Positions 20,101 to 27,286 of a stretch of DNA of 64,000 nt are shown here, in pieces. The stretch is from contig NZ_CP077770.1 in assembly GCF_019134595.1 (NCBI RefSeq), positions 2,538,501 to 2,602,500 on the forward strand, written 5' to 3'. Both the position numbers and the translations under genes were made by a program. Source of the stretch: Pseudoalteromonas shioyasakiensis (GTDB taxonomy: Bacteria > Pseudomonadota > Gammaproteobacteria > Enterobacterales > Alteromonadaceae). The stretch's first letter is position 1. Every line of letters starts with the position of its first letter. The notes beneath the pieces were generated by a model. The model searched no databases. It saw only the letters and a program-made list of their open reading frames with translations, and was not told the DNA's origin.

Positions 20101-21265
20101 CGAACGCTTGGCTACCTTAGAAAACTGGCAGCGCCTTAACCTTGAAGGATTAAATAACGACCCTAAAACCCAGGTAATCGCGCTTATAAATAACCGTAAC
20201 GATCGTGTCGCGCGTTCAAAGGTTTTTGCTACCATGCTTAGTAATGACTTACGTTTTGACCGTGTTGTGGTAATAGGAAGTAATGTAGATGGATTTTACA
20301 GTTACTTTCTCGATGCATTTATAGAAAGAGTCGAAAAGCTAATTGAAATCAATGCTATTGATAGCCTAGATAAGCTTCTAGTGCAATTTAATATCCTCAG
20401 TGAAGCTGAAGTGAAAGCAAGGTTAAAAGTCGCATATGGCGCTATGGCTGCTGAGAACTTACTTACACTTAGCGAAGGGGTCTTGAATAAATCCTGTATA
20501 AAAGAAATCACTGGCGAGATATCCAATCAAGAACTCAGCACAATTATTTATACCCTTCGCACCTATTATCAGAGAATACACTTGAACTCTCTAAAAAGTG
20601 ATATTGAAAAAAATAGTAAACAAATAAAAGAGCGCTTGATTTCTATCGTCCAATCTAAAGTCACCTTAGTTGACGACAGCAATATATCTGCAGATGAGAT
20701 AACCAATATTATTGCTGATTTAGCTTTACCCAATACTCATCAAGTTGTTGTTGGTATGCAAAACATTAAAGGAGCAGGGTTAAATTACGTTTACGCATGG
20801 CAGCAATGGCAAAAAGTATCACAAACTATTACGAGTATGCTGAATAAGCACTGCACCGCTAAAGAGTTCAGAACGGCATTAACAAATTTAAATATGATTG
20901 TCTCATTTAACATGCTTGAAACAGATTACTTAAAGGAAAAGTTGGTTATTCTTAAGAAAAACCAACTTGCACAAAATGAATTCTGCCAAGCAGAAATAAC
21001 AACTCTTCAAGAAAAAATAAATGAGGAAAATTTAAAACTAGAGGATGACAATTTGCAATCTCGTCCAGCTCGTTATTTTAACCAAATGATCGAATCATTT
21101 TTAGATGCAGGCGCTGCTGTAAAACGTAAAAAACTTGCTATTCAGATTTACGATGATATTGCTGAACAGCGAATTACATTAGAAAAAGCAATAAAATTAC
21201 TTAGCGAAATGAACCGCAATCAAAAAGCTGGCTGGTTTGCCAAAAAACGAAAGTTTAAAGAATAA
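17177..21265 (+). CDS. Giant CapB/PgsB-type amide ligase with N-terminal helical extension
   Basis: A 1362-residue protein. A membrane segment near 700-717 is followed at once by the Mur-ligase-type P-loop GGWGTRGKSG (736-745). Other PgsB landmarks follow in order: SKTTGCEA, the W815-E-C-M-G element, ITNAYPDHEDILGP (839-852), FVNSMSANE, NNRNDRV and VVVGMQNIKGAG. PgsB uses ATP to activate a gamma-carboxylate and join glutamate units. Bacillus PgsB is about 390 residues; here about 700 residues precede the core, the first 450 or so helical and HEAT-like, and an insertion lies between NNRNDRV and the last motif. The residue joined could differ from glutamate. Last gene of the operon. Confidence 0.85.
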   Translation: MSNHLLTKRLENLLFADIASFWLDLYRQKYRELVDELSEWELIKNQPEDYEEDDWLLLQAISFLTHKIDTLQSQLIKIDVEHRRFIERLNHAELKAEREFHILDYAYTLGADREQLKKDQDAFQRWFDEGAIVNRYQDKLSELEQSLKFLIGKLGDLTNRYLRIHSGEITKSWLTLNLESFFLGLLEKSENEAIRNSIFRALANQVNLISEYVDETQFDSDLVEVLLLSLEKQSTPHAAKVDILEILINLRPTFTHYFMRSQIDLEVLPNEKVEAQHLFLLTAFSKIICKQPKLSTTNYKLLILLAKHTYPRVRQSVIEQCSVLPAAFALKLLTVRLQKETHEAIQLTLIKQLTDPRLTEELQVFHIWRKQLKIAQSFAQKRLLLELTPRIMFNLQVDYEQQSQADLLFKSFINVLNTQLENEKNIAIKRVISRVREQLVCFMYQQQVAELEFNLNSNLSINLNSEWVDQDLLGRLLSRQAQNNEAFNVAMKNKGWQIQRGYKRGFRFWRLWHEFKNPSTGKRQSFNHVQGRKPSAFMHVPSCTVAEISQTEVPGEPRFDAEQFSARPHLPMLDFLLSALSQDNLKTPAKSFTPDGILIVTPPSNVFKRMYAYSWISFNFERLDDLRNGSEHEQQDYLELIKAKGFKLDFQQYGSVLDAEFPVESSIANLYQKLSLTPFLFNMWSSFKEYAYSLYQNSIGQLIFFVLAFSAYFWARHIRISRQIKSDRAKIPVSIGGWGTRGKSGTERLKAALFSSLTLKVISKTTGCEATLIYARASGEQFEIPLFRPFDKASIWEQSDVLHFATKVKADVFLWECMGLTPRYVKILRNWMADNFSTITNAYPDHEDILGPTGIDVANETSHFIGENSLVFTSEQNMAPILELNAKQKNSNLIQVHWADGLQITDDIRSLYPYQEHPSNIALVCKMAEHIGLNKDYVFKETSARIVPDIGVLKLFTEAPIGRISQSFVNSMSANERLATLENWQRLNLEGLNNDPKTQVIALINNRNDRVARSKVFATMLSNDLRFDRVVVIGSNVDGFYSYFLDAFIERVEKLIEINAIDSLDKLLVQFNILSEAEVKARLKVAYGAMAAENLLTLSEGVLNKSCIKEITGEISNQELSTIIYTLRTYYQRIHLNSLKSDIEKNSKQIKERLISIVQSKVTLVDDSNISADEITNIIADLALPNTHQVVVGMQNIKGAGLNYVYAWQQWQKVSQTITSMLNKHCTAKEFRTALTNLNMIVSFNMLETDYLKEKLVILKKNQLAQNEFCQAEITTLQEKINEENLKLEDDNLQSRPARYFNQMIESFLDAGAAVKRKKLAIQIYDDIAEQRITLEKAIKLLSEMNRNQKAGWFAKKRKFKE

Positions 21266-21534
21266 AAACAAAAAACTTTATAACTATACAAAAACAAAAA
21301 CACAATTAAAAAGAACAATAAACAATAATAAACACCAACAAACATTCAAACTAAACATAAAGAACTTAAAAAAATCAGAAATTTCCTAAAGCAACAAATA
21401 AACATAACCATCAAAAACTTACGAAAAAACGAGCGTTTAATTGAAATAAAAAACCGTACCTAAATTGAAAATATATTAATTAAATATAAAAATATAACTG
21501 ATAAATCATTTTATCTACAACAAAGGAAAGTTAT
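21266..21534. promoter_or_regulatory. A-rich, G-poor leader before the first secreted paralog
   Basis: No gene is seen. Almost the whole stretch is A with some C and T and very little G on the plus strand, so a transcript would be largely unstructured. I see no hairpin terminator for the long operon ending at 21265. An AAAGGAAAG Shine-Dalgarno lies before the ATG at 21535. It carries an 18-base element shared with the region before the second paralog. Confidence 0.5.
21371..21388. promoter_or_regulatory. Shared 18-base upstream element, copy 1
   Basis: AAAATCAGAAATTTCCTA, containing the palindromic core GAAATTTC. It is identical to a copy at 22970-22987. Both lie about 140 bases before the start of the paralogous secreted-protein genes, so it is a good candidate operator or promoter element. 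Confidence 0.55.
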
Positions 21535-22776
21535 ATGAAGAATTTATTTTTTAAATTAGCGGTATTACCACTGGCTGTTACCTCTGCATTTGCTGTGGCT
21601 AACACAAATTTGGTTGAAAACGGATCATTCGAAGCCGAGGTTGTCACTGACAATAACGCTCAATGGCAATTATTTGATGAAATTACTGGTTGGACACGTA
21701 GCGAAAACGCACAATTTGAAGTACAAACTAGTGATCTTGGAATTCTTAAAGCGAAAGATGGCCAAAATTATCTGGAACTTGGCTCTACACAGCAATATAG
21801 CGTTTCTCAAGCCGTAGCTACAACAGCCGGTAAAATGTATGAAATTAGCTTCTATTACTCAGCTCGTGTATCTGGTGATGATACAGCAAGCACAGTTGAA
21901 GTACTATGGAATGGTGAATCATTAGGTGTTGTTAATGCTAAATTTAAAGGCTGGACGAAGTACAGCTTTAATGTAGAAGCAACGGGTGCAAGCTCAGAGA
22001 TCACATTAACAGGTGTTGGTAGCAGCGGTGGTGTGGGTGGCTTCATCGATAATGTTTCAGTGAGTGAAGCTACAGAATACTGCTCAGTACAAGCGGGTTT
22101 ATATGCCATTAATAAATATGGTTCTGATTCAGAAGGCTATATTTATCACTTAAATCCAGAAACATCAGCAGTAACAAAAGTTGCTGGTGTTACTAATACC
22201 GCAGCAAACATCGCAGGCAAGGATGGCAAGCTATACTATATGGAAAAGCTAGATAGTGAGACTAGAGATTCAAAAATTTACAGTCTAGATTTAGCATCAA
22301 ATACGCAAAGCGAAGTAGCAGATACTAACTCTTATACTATTATTCGTTCTGCAGTTTCTCCTGATGGTCTTAACTTACGCGCAACAAGCAAAACCTACAT
22401 GTATGACTTCAACCTTGAAACAGGTGAAAAGACAGTTTTAGGTAAATTAAGCTATGAAGGTGAAGAGTTTGTAGGCGGTGATATTGCCTATTCAAGTGAT
22501 AACAACGTACTTTATGCATTAACTGATAAAGCACTATACACTGTTGATCAAGGCACCTTAGAACTTACACTAGTAGGTGAACACGGTGTTAACTGGGCAT
22601 CAGGCCTTGCGGTTGCCGATGATGGTACTATTTATGTTACTGGAAGAAAGAGTGGTCAAAGCGCAAAGCTTTATACACTAGACCAAAATACAGCTGAAGC
22701 GACTTTTGTATTGCGTGGTCCTACACACCTAAATGATCTAACCTTTGTTAGTGAGTCAGTTTGCTCAGAAGAGTAA
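21535..22776 (+). CDS. Secreted protein, DUF642/CBM-like N-domain plus beta-propeller-like C-domain (paralog 1)
   Basis: A 413-residue protein with a signal peptide (about 1-22, VAN). Residues about 24-180 begin NLVENGSFE and run through WQLFDEITGW, YELS-type strands and FIDNVSV; this is the jelly-roll pattern of DUF642 or CBM4/9-like carbohydrate-binding domains. From about 190 (after a Cys) come repeats such as 'GYIYHLNPETSAV' and 'SKIYSLDLASN', typical of a beta-propeller. No catalytic residues are evident. The neighbouring gene is a close full-length paralog. Location just after the Pgs-like operon hints at a matrix or cell-surface role, but the promoter is separate. Confidence 0.75.
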   Translation: MKNLFFKLAVLPLAVTSAFAVANTNLVENGSFEAEVVTDNNAQWQLFDEITGWTRSENAQFEVQTSDLGILKAKDGQNYLELGSTQQYSVSQAVATTAGKMYEISFYYSARVSGDDTASTVEVLWNGESLGVVNAKFKGWTKYSFNVEATGASSEITLTGVGSSGGVGGFIDNVSVSEATEYCSVQAGLYAINKYGSDSEGYIYHLNPETSAVTKVAGVTNTAANIAGKDGKLYYMEKLDSETRDSKIYSLDLASNTQSEVADTNSYTIIRSAVSPDGLNLRATSKTYMYDFNLETGEKTVLGKLSYEGEEFVGGDIAYSSDNNVLYALTDKALYTVDQGTLELTLVGEHGVNWASGLAVADDGTIYVTGRKSGQSAKLYTLDQNTAEATFVLRGPTHLNDLTFVSESVCSEE

Positions 22777-22792
22777 AGCTAATTAGTCTTTT

Positions 22793-22820
22793 AATGCCAG
22801 TTTTATAACTGGCATTTCTA
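22793..22820 (+). terminator. Terminator after secreted paralog 1
   Basis: Inverted repeat AATGCCAG / CTGGCATT around TTTTATAA, followed by a T-rich run. Confidence 0.75.
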
Positions 22821-22969
22821 TTTCTAAGTATAAATAACTAAAAACCTACCCTTTATTAGAAAAATAAAAATCTCACCATAAACCCTCCACAAAAAAACTT
22901 TAATACTAGACAGAAAACAAAAAACCACCATTAAATATCAAAAATAAAAAAGAAAATAAAAACCCAGTA

Positions 22970-22987
22970 AAAATCAGAAATTTCCTA
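22970..22987. promoter_or_regulatory. Shared 18-base upstream element, copy 2
   Basis: Exact second copy of AAAATCAGAAATTTCCTA, 137 bases upstream of the second paralog. The flanks are less conserved than the element, which suggests it is functional and not just residual duplication. Confidence 0.55.
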
Positions 22988-23123
22988 GAAAAAAACAAAC
23001 CAATTAAATACAGCAATTTAAATAAAAACACCAAGAAACACGAACAGTAAATAATTATTACTTATTTAAAATAAACTAGAAAAATATTAAAATTTCTATG
23101 CAACAACATAATGGAGAAAAGTC

Positions 23124-24368
23124 ATGAGAAACTTGGTTAGTAAACTAGCGGTTTTACCTTTAGCTATTGCATCGGGTATTGCAATGGCTAGCACAAATTT
23201 AGTAGAAAACGGATCATTCGAAAATACAGATGCTGTCACTGATCACAATGGTCAATGGCAGTTATTTGATGTAATTCCAAGCTGGACCCGCAGTACTAAT
23301 GCTAAGTTTGAAATTCAAACAAATGAACTTGGTATTGTTCCAGCACAAGATGGTGAGCAGCACATTGAACTTGATTCAACAGCCAACTACAGCATTTCGC
23401 AAACTATTGCGACGACGACTGGTAATCAGTACGAATTAAGCTTTTATTACTCAGCGCGTGTAGTTGGTAATGAACAAACGAATAAAGCAGAAGTTTTATG
23501 GAATGGTGAATCATTAGCTGTTTTAAATAGCAGCACACAAGGCTGGACTAAATACAGCTTTACAGTTGAAGCTGATAGTGCAAGCTCAGTACTAAGCTTT
23601 GCAGGCGCGGGGACATCTGATTCGGTAGGTGCATTCATCGATAACGTCGTAGTGACTGAAATTCCGGCACCATGTGCAGTTGTAACCGGTTTATATGGTA
23701 TTAATAACTTTGGCTCTGAGACTGAAGGCTATGTATACCACTTCAATCCAGAATCAAGCGCTATCACTGTAGTTGCTGGTCTTAACAATACAGCATCAAA
23801 CATTGCCAGCAAAGACGGTATGTTGTATTTCATGGAGCAGCTTGATAGCAGCAGCAAAGCGTCAAAAATCTATAGCTTAGATTTAGCTACAAACACGCAA
23901 GCTGAAGTTGCAGATGCGACATCATTCCCTATTTATCGCTCAACAGTGACTGCGGATGGTCTGTCTTTACGTGCGACAAGCAAAACATACATGTATGATT
24001 TTGACCTGACGACAGGTGAGAAAACGGTATTAGGTAAGCTTTCGTATGCAGGCGATACATTTGCAGACGGCGACATTGCTTATTCAAGTGACTACAACGT
24101 ACTTTACGTATTAACTGGTAAAGCACTTTACACATTAGATGAAGGCAGCCTTGAATTAATTCAAATCGGTGAGCACGGTGTAAACTGGGCGTCAGGTATT
24201 GCGATTGCTGATGACGGTACAATTTATATTTCAGGTAGAGAAAGCGGCGAAAATGCAAAAATCTATACCTTAAATCAAAACACCGCTGAAGCGACATTCG
24301 TAATGGATGGTCCAGCACACGTAAACGATTTAACGTTTGTTAGTGAAGCAGTTTGCGCAGCAGAGTAA
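23124..24368 (+). CDS. Secreted protein, DUF642/CBM-like N-domain plus beta-propeller-like C-domain (paralog 2)
   Basis: A 414-residue protein collinear with the one at 21535, with the same signal peptide style (cleavage near AMA), N-domain (NLVENGSFENTD, WQLFDVIPSW, FIDNVVVTE) and propeller-like C-domain (YVYHFNPESSAI, SKIYSLDLATN, GVNWASGIAIADDGTIYISG). Long identical blocks show an origin by tandem duplication. Many third-position and some amino acid changes have since built up, so the duplication is not brand new. Function unknown; extracellular or periplasmic binding is likely. Confidence 0.75.
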   Translation: MRNLVSKLAVLPLAIASGIAMASTNLVENGSFENTDAVTDHNGQWQLFDVIPSWTRSTNAKFEIQTNELGIVPAQDGEQHIELDSTANYSISQTIATTTGNQYELSFYYSARVVGNEQTNKAEVLWNGESLAVLNSSTQGWTKYSFTVEADSASSVLSFAGAGTSDSVGAFIDNVVVTEIPAPCAVVTGLYGINNFGSETEGYVYHFNPESSAITVVAGLNNTASNIASKDGMLYFMEQLDSSSKASKIYSLDLATNTQAEVADATSFPIYRSTVTADGLSLRATSKTYMYDFDLTTGEKTVLGKLSYAGDTFADGDIAYSSDYNVLYVLTGKALYTLDEGSLELIQIGEHGVNWASGIAIADDGTIYISGRESGENAKIYTLNQNTAEATFVMDGPAHVNDLTFVSEAVCAAE

Positions 24369-24386
24369 ACTGTGTTTAAAGCCATA

Positions 24387-24413
24387 AAATGCCAGCTTAG
24401 CTGGCATTTTTTT
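24387..24413 (+). terminator. Terminator after secreted paralog 2
   Basis: AAATGCCAGC / GCTGGCATTT arms around TTA, then seven T. It also lies 15 bases past the end of the convergent thioesterase gene. Confidence 0.85.
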
Positions 24414-24427
24414 ACTAATCTTTGGCA

Positions 24428-24958
24428 TCATTTATTTGTGAGCTTCTTTTGCTCTAACATTTCTTTCCAGTGCATCACTTCTGCTGGCAAAATAGGTGCA
24501 ACTCCGCTAAAGCCTGCAACTTCAAGCATCTCTTCAACGCTCACAACACCTTTTTTACGTTTAAATACACCACGCACATAAGCAATTGCATGCAAACCTC
24601 TTTCTGAATGAAATTTTTGCTCAATGTAAAAGTATTTATGATCCCAGCCAACCAAACGAGTGCTAACTGTGTACTTTTGCATTGGCTTAATATCGCGAAT
24701 ATAGGTAATTGCAGTTGCATTAACGATTGGAAACCAGCGGCGTTTCATTATGTGCTTTAACAAACCTACTCGCTCAGTCATCCAAGTACGGGCAAGATCC
24801 ATCATCGCCAAATATCGAGAGTTAGTTAGATGAAAATTGATATCGCAATCGGTTGGTAACGCTTTGAATTCAATATCAATCGTGTCTAACAATTGTTGAT
24901 AATCACGATTACGTTTAATTTTAAAAAACAGTAGTATAAGTCGAAAATAGAGGTTCAC
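24428..24958 (-). CDS. Acyl-CoA thioesterase, 4HBT/hotdog fold
   Basis: A 176-residue protein opening with GTG. The segment 'PTDCDINFHLTNSRYLAMMDLAR' (about 35-57) is the hotdog active-site region with the N-x-H-x-x-N-x-x-Y pattern of 4HBT_2 thioesterases, and 'GLHAIAYVRGVFKRKKG' is the matching later strand. Such enzymes hydrolyse acyl-CoA thioesters in the cytoplasm. It resembles the THEM6-like group. It is convergent with the second secreted paralog and divergent from the small periplasmic protein gene. The physiological substrate is unknown. Confidence 0.75.
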   Translation of the reverse strand: MNLYFRLILLFFKIKRNRDYQQLLDTIDIEFKALPTDCDINFHLTNSRYLAMMDLARTWMTERVGLLKHIMKRRWFPIVNATAITYIRDIKPMQKYTVSTRLVGWDHKYFYIEQKFHSERGLHAIAYVRGVFKRKKGVVSVEEMLEVAGFSGVAPILPAEVMHWKEMLEQKKLTNK

Positions 24959-25067
24959 GGCAAAGGTCTAACCAGTTGATAATGAACAAAGTGTATCACA
25001 GCATATTGCTAAGGAGAATTTTCTGCTCTAATCTGTGCATATATTAGTATAAAAAAAGAATAACCTA

Positions 25068-25556
25068 ATGAAATTATTTAGTTTGGTAACTTTATACAGT
25101 GCAAGCTTGTTCACCAGCTCAGCATTTGCTGACTTCAACTTTCCTGGTGAAGGCTCGTTGAAATATCCAACAGGTGTTGAGAAAGCCTTTAAATTTGGTT
25201 TTGCTTGGCAACAAGGTGCTGAAAAGTTCACTATTGGCGATAAAAGCTATGACATGTCTCTTCCAGAGTCATATTCTGTAGCAATAACGCTCAGTAAAGA
25301 CGAGGATCAAGTGTGGGTACAAGAATTTAATAATGGCTTTATTGAAGGCTTCAACTGGCAAATTGCTGATCACACACTAAAACTCGAAAAGCGCAAATTT
25401 AGCGATTCTGTAAAAGGTGATTACGTTATAAGCCTAGATAACCGCGATTACTTTTTTGCCCGCAATAACATCAGTATTGTTGTTAAGTTCGACAATGAGG
25501 GGATTAAAAATATCGCTATTGATGGTGTTACCAAAGATATGGGTACAAAACAATAG
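25068..25556 (+). CDS. Small periplasmic protein, function unknown
   Basis: A 162-residue protein with a signal peptide (about 1-21, ending AFA before DFNFPG). The rest alternates short polar and hydrophobic stretches that suggest an all-beta fold. I recognise no family and see no metal or catalytic motif. It is alone, divergent from the thioesterase gene and convergent with tyrR across a shared terminator. Confidence 0.65.
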   Translation: MKLFSLVTLYSASLFTSSAFADFNFPGEGSLKYPTGVEKAFKFGFAWQQGAEKFTIGDKSYDMSLPESYSVAITLSKDEDQVWVQEFNNGFIEGFNWQIADHTLKLEKRKFSDSVKGDYVISLDNRDYFFARNNISIVVKFDNEGIKNIAIDGVTKDMGTKQ

Positions 25557-25573
25557 TATTTAATCGAAAAGAA

Positions 25574-25602
25574 AAAAGCTTGGGTTTTCACTCAAGCTTT
25601 TT
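25574..25602. terminator. Bidirectional terminator between the small periplasmic gene and tyrR
   Basis: AAAAGCTTG... and ...CAAGCTTTT arms around a short loop, with A and T tracts on the two sides, between convergent genes. Confidence 0.8.
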
Positions 25603-25635
25603 GCTTAATTTAAAGTATTGTGCGAGTTGCTGCCT

Positions 25636-27192
25636 TTAAACCTTCACTGTCTTACGGTTAATACCATAATCTCGAAGTTTGTTTGCCACTGCGGTATGAC
25701 TCAATCCTAAACGCTTTGCAAGCTGACGAGAGCTTGGATAAGCAGGATAAAGTTTACGAAGTAAAGTCGCCTCAAAACGTTTTACTGCTTGGTCTAAGGT
25801 TCCTTCAAAGTCAGACTCCAGATAACCTAGATCATGAGTAAATGTTGGTAACTGTAGGTGCTCAATACGCAACTCGTTATCATCTAACAAGGATACCGCA
25901 CGATAAATCGCGTTTTCTAATTGGCGCACGTTACCCGGCCATGGATAGTCTTGTAAAAAGCGTAAACAATCTTCAGACATTACAGGCACAGAATGACCAT
26001 TTTGCTGGGCATACTTTTGAATAAAATGCTCTGCTAACGGGCCAATATCAGCTTTTCTATCACGTAATGGAGCAATTTCTAAGGTCAAAACATTAATTCG
26101 GTAATAGAGGTCTTCTCTAAATGTTCCCTCTTGAACCATCGCAGGCAAGTCCTTTTGGGTTGCAGCAACAATACGCACATTTACTTTAACTTCGTTTTCA
26201 TCGCCGACTTTACGGAAGGTACCGTCTTGTAAAAAACGCAGTAGCTTAGTTTGTAGCTGAGTAGACATTTCGCCAACTTCATCTAAAAATACCGTTCCAC
26301 CATCAGCTTGCTCTAAAACGCCGCGTTTTGGTGCTGCGTTTTCTTCGTAGCCTGCGTAACCAAATAGTTCAGACTCAGCGACATCATCAGGCAACGAAGC
26401 ACATGACAAAGCAATAAACGGTTTTACTGAGCGGTTTGATGCATAATGACAGGCACGAGCAAGTAGCTCTTTACCTGTACCGGTTTCACCAGTAATAAGG
26501 ATTGGCGCTTCAAGCTGTGCCATTTTACGCGCTTCACGGACCACACGGCGCATTGCAGTACTAAAGTTATGTATGGTTGCAAAACTTTCTTGGCCATAAC
26601 GACGGAACGCACTGACTTGTTGGCCTAAGCGGCTTTGTGACTTGATATTGATAACTGCACCGGCTAACACATCCCCTTCAGCACCTTGGGGGACTGAAAT
26701 AGGTAGAATATCGGCAATAAAGTCTTCGCCAGCAACTTCAACACGAGTTGTTTGGCCAAGTACTTCTTTGCCTTCAAGCCAACGCGTAAAGTTAAAGCCT
26801 TTGAGTAAGTTATTGATGTTAGCGCCAATCACTTCGCTTTCAGATAATTGCAGGTCGCGACACGCGGCATCATTACATAAACGCACCCAGCCTTTAGCGT
26901 CAATAGATATCACACCGTCTGGCAATGCACGTAGTAATGTATTTAACTCATTATGCTCTCGCTCAGAAGGTAAAAATGCAGTTGTGCGAACGTCTTTCAC
27001 GCCATCTATCAAACGGATAGATGGCATAATTTTTTGGAATTGTTCAAACTCAATAGGCGGAAAGCTCACGTACATTCGACAATTAACCGAATCTACCTCG
27101 ATGCCTTTTAAATCAACTTGGTAACTCACCAAGATATTGAGAATCTCTTGTGCGATACCAATTCGGTCAGCACAGTGGATATCTAAACGCAT
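25636..27192 (-). CDS. tyrR: TyrR, aromatic amino acid response regulator
   Basis: A 518-residue protein with the full TyrR layout: N-terminal ACT domain (1-75), PAS domain (about 80-190), AAA+ domain with Walker A GETGTGKE (235-242) and Walker B-type GTVFLDE, and a C-terminal Fis-type helix-turn-helix (SRQLAKRLGLSHTAVANKL). The segment after ESELFGY lacks GAFTGA, as in E. coli TyrR, so it is expected to act on sigma-70 promoters. It senses tyrosine, phenylalanine or tryptophan. A partial TyrR box lies 71 bases upstream of its start, fitting autoregulation. Candidate targets nearby are hpd and perhaps the fumarylacetoacetase gene. Confidence 0.95.
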   Translation of the reverse strand: MRLDIHCADRIGIAQEILNILVSYQVDLKGIEVDSVNCRMYVSFPPIEFEQFQKIMPSIRLIDGVKDVRTTAFLPSEREHNELNTLLRALPDGVISIDAKGWVRLCNDAACRDLQLSESEVIGANINNLLKGFNFTRWLEGKEVLGQTTRVEVAGEDFIADILPISVPQGAEGDVLAGAVINIKSQSRLGQQVSAFRRYGQESFATIHNFSTAMRRVVREARKMAQLEAPILITGETGTGKELLARACHYASNRSVKPFIALSCASLPDDVAESELFGYAGYEENAAPKRGVLEQADGGTVFLDEVGEMSTQLQTKLLRFLQDGTFRKVGDENEVKVNVRIVAATQKDLPAMVQEGTFREDLYYRINVLTLEIAPLRDRKADIGPLAEHFIQKYAQQNGHSVPVMSEDCLRFLQDYPWPGNVRQLENAIYRAVSLLDDNELRIEHLQLPTFTHDLGYLESDFEGTLDQAVKRFEATLLRKLYPAYPSSRQLAKRLGLSHTAVANKLRDYGINRKTVKV

Positions 27193-27262
27193 TACATCCT
27201 CAAAAAACGGGAACCTATAGTATGAGAATAATACGCTAACTCCCTGCAGCTGGGTAGTCTAT

Positions 27263-27280
27263 TGTAAACAATTTTGGACA
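27263..27280. promoter_or_regulatory. Partial TyrR box upstream of tyrR
   Basis: TGTAAA-CAATTT-TGGACA compared with the TyrR consensus TGTAAA-N6-TTTACA: the left half is perfect and the right half matches four of six. E. coli tyrR is autoregulated through such boxes. Confidence 0.4.
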
Positions 27281-27286
27281 AATAAC

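Larger units (their letters stand above)
22777..23123. promoter_or_regulatory. A-rich, G-poor spacer and leader before the second secreted paralog
   Basis: After the terminator of the upstream gene there is a long A-rich, G-poor stretch very like that before the first paralog, including the shared 18-base element. A GGAGAAAA Shine-Dalgarno precedes the ATG at 23124. No small gene is seen. Confidence 0.5.

Noticed and set aside
21266..21534. Possible CRISPR-like or simple repeat array in the A-rich region
   Set aside because: There are recurring short A/C words but no regular unit or spacing; only the single 18-base element recurs, in the next leader.
23929..24318. A 129-codon open frame antisense to the second secreted paralog
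   Set aside because: Composition is rich in H, R, L and C, typical of a shadow frame, and the sense gene is well supported by its paralog.
26642..27124. A 160-codon open frame antisense to tyrR
   Set aside because: The opposite strand encodes the ACT/PAS part of TyrR with clear family motifs; the antisense product has no recognisable features.
25636..27192. TyrR lacking GAFTGA as a sign of a damaged sigma-54 activator
   Set aside because: TyrR proteins work with sigma-70 RNA polymerase and normally lack this loop.
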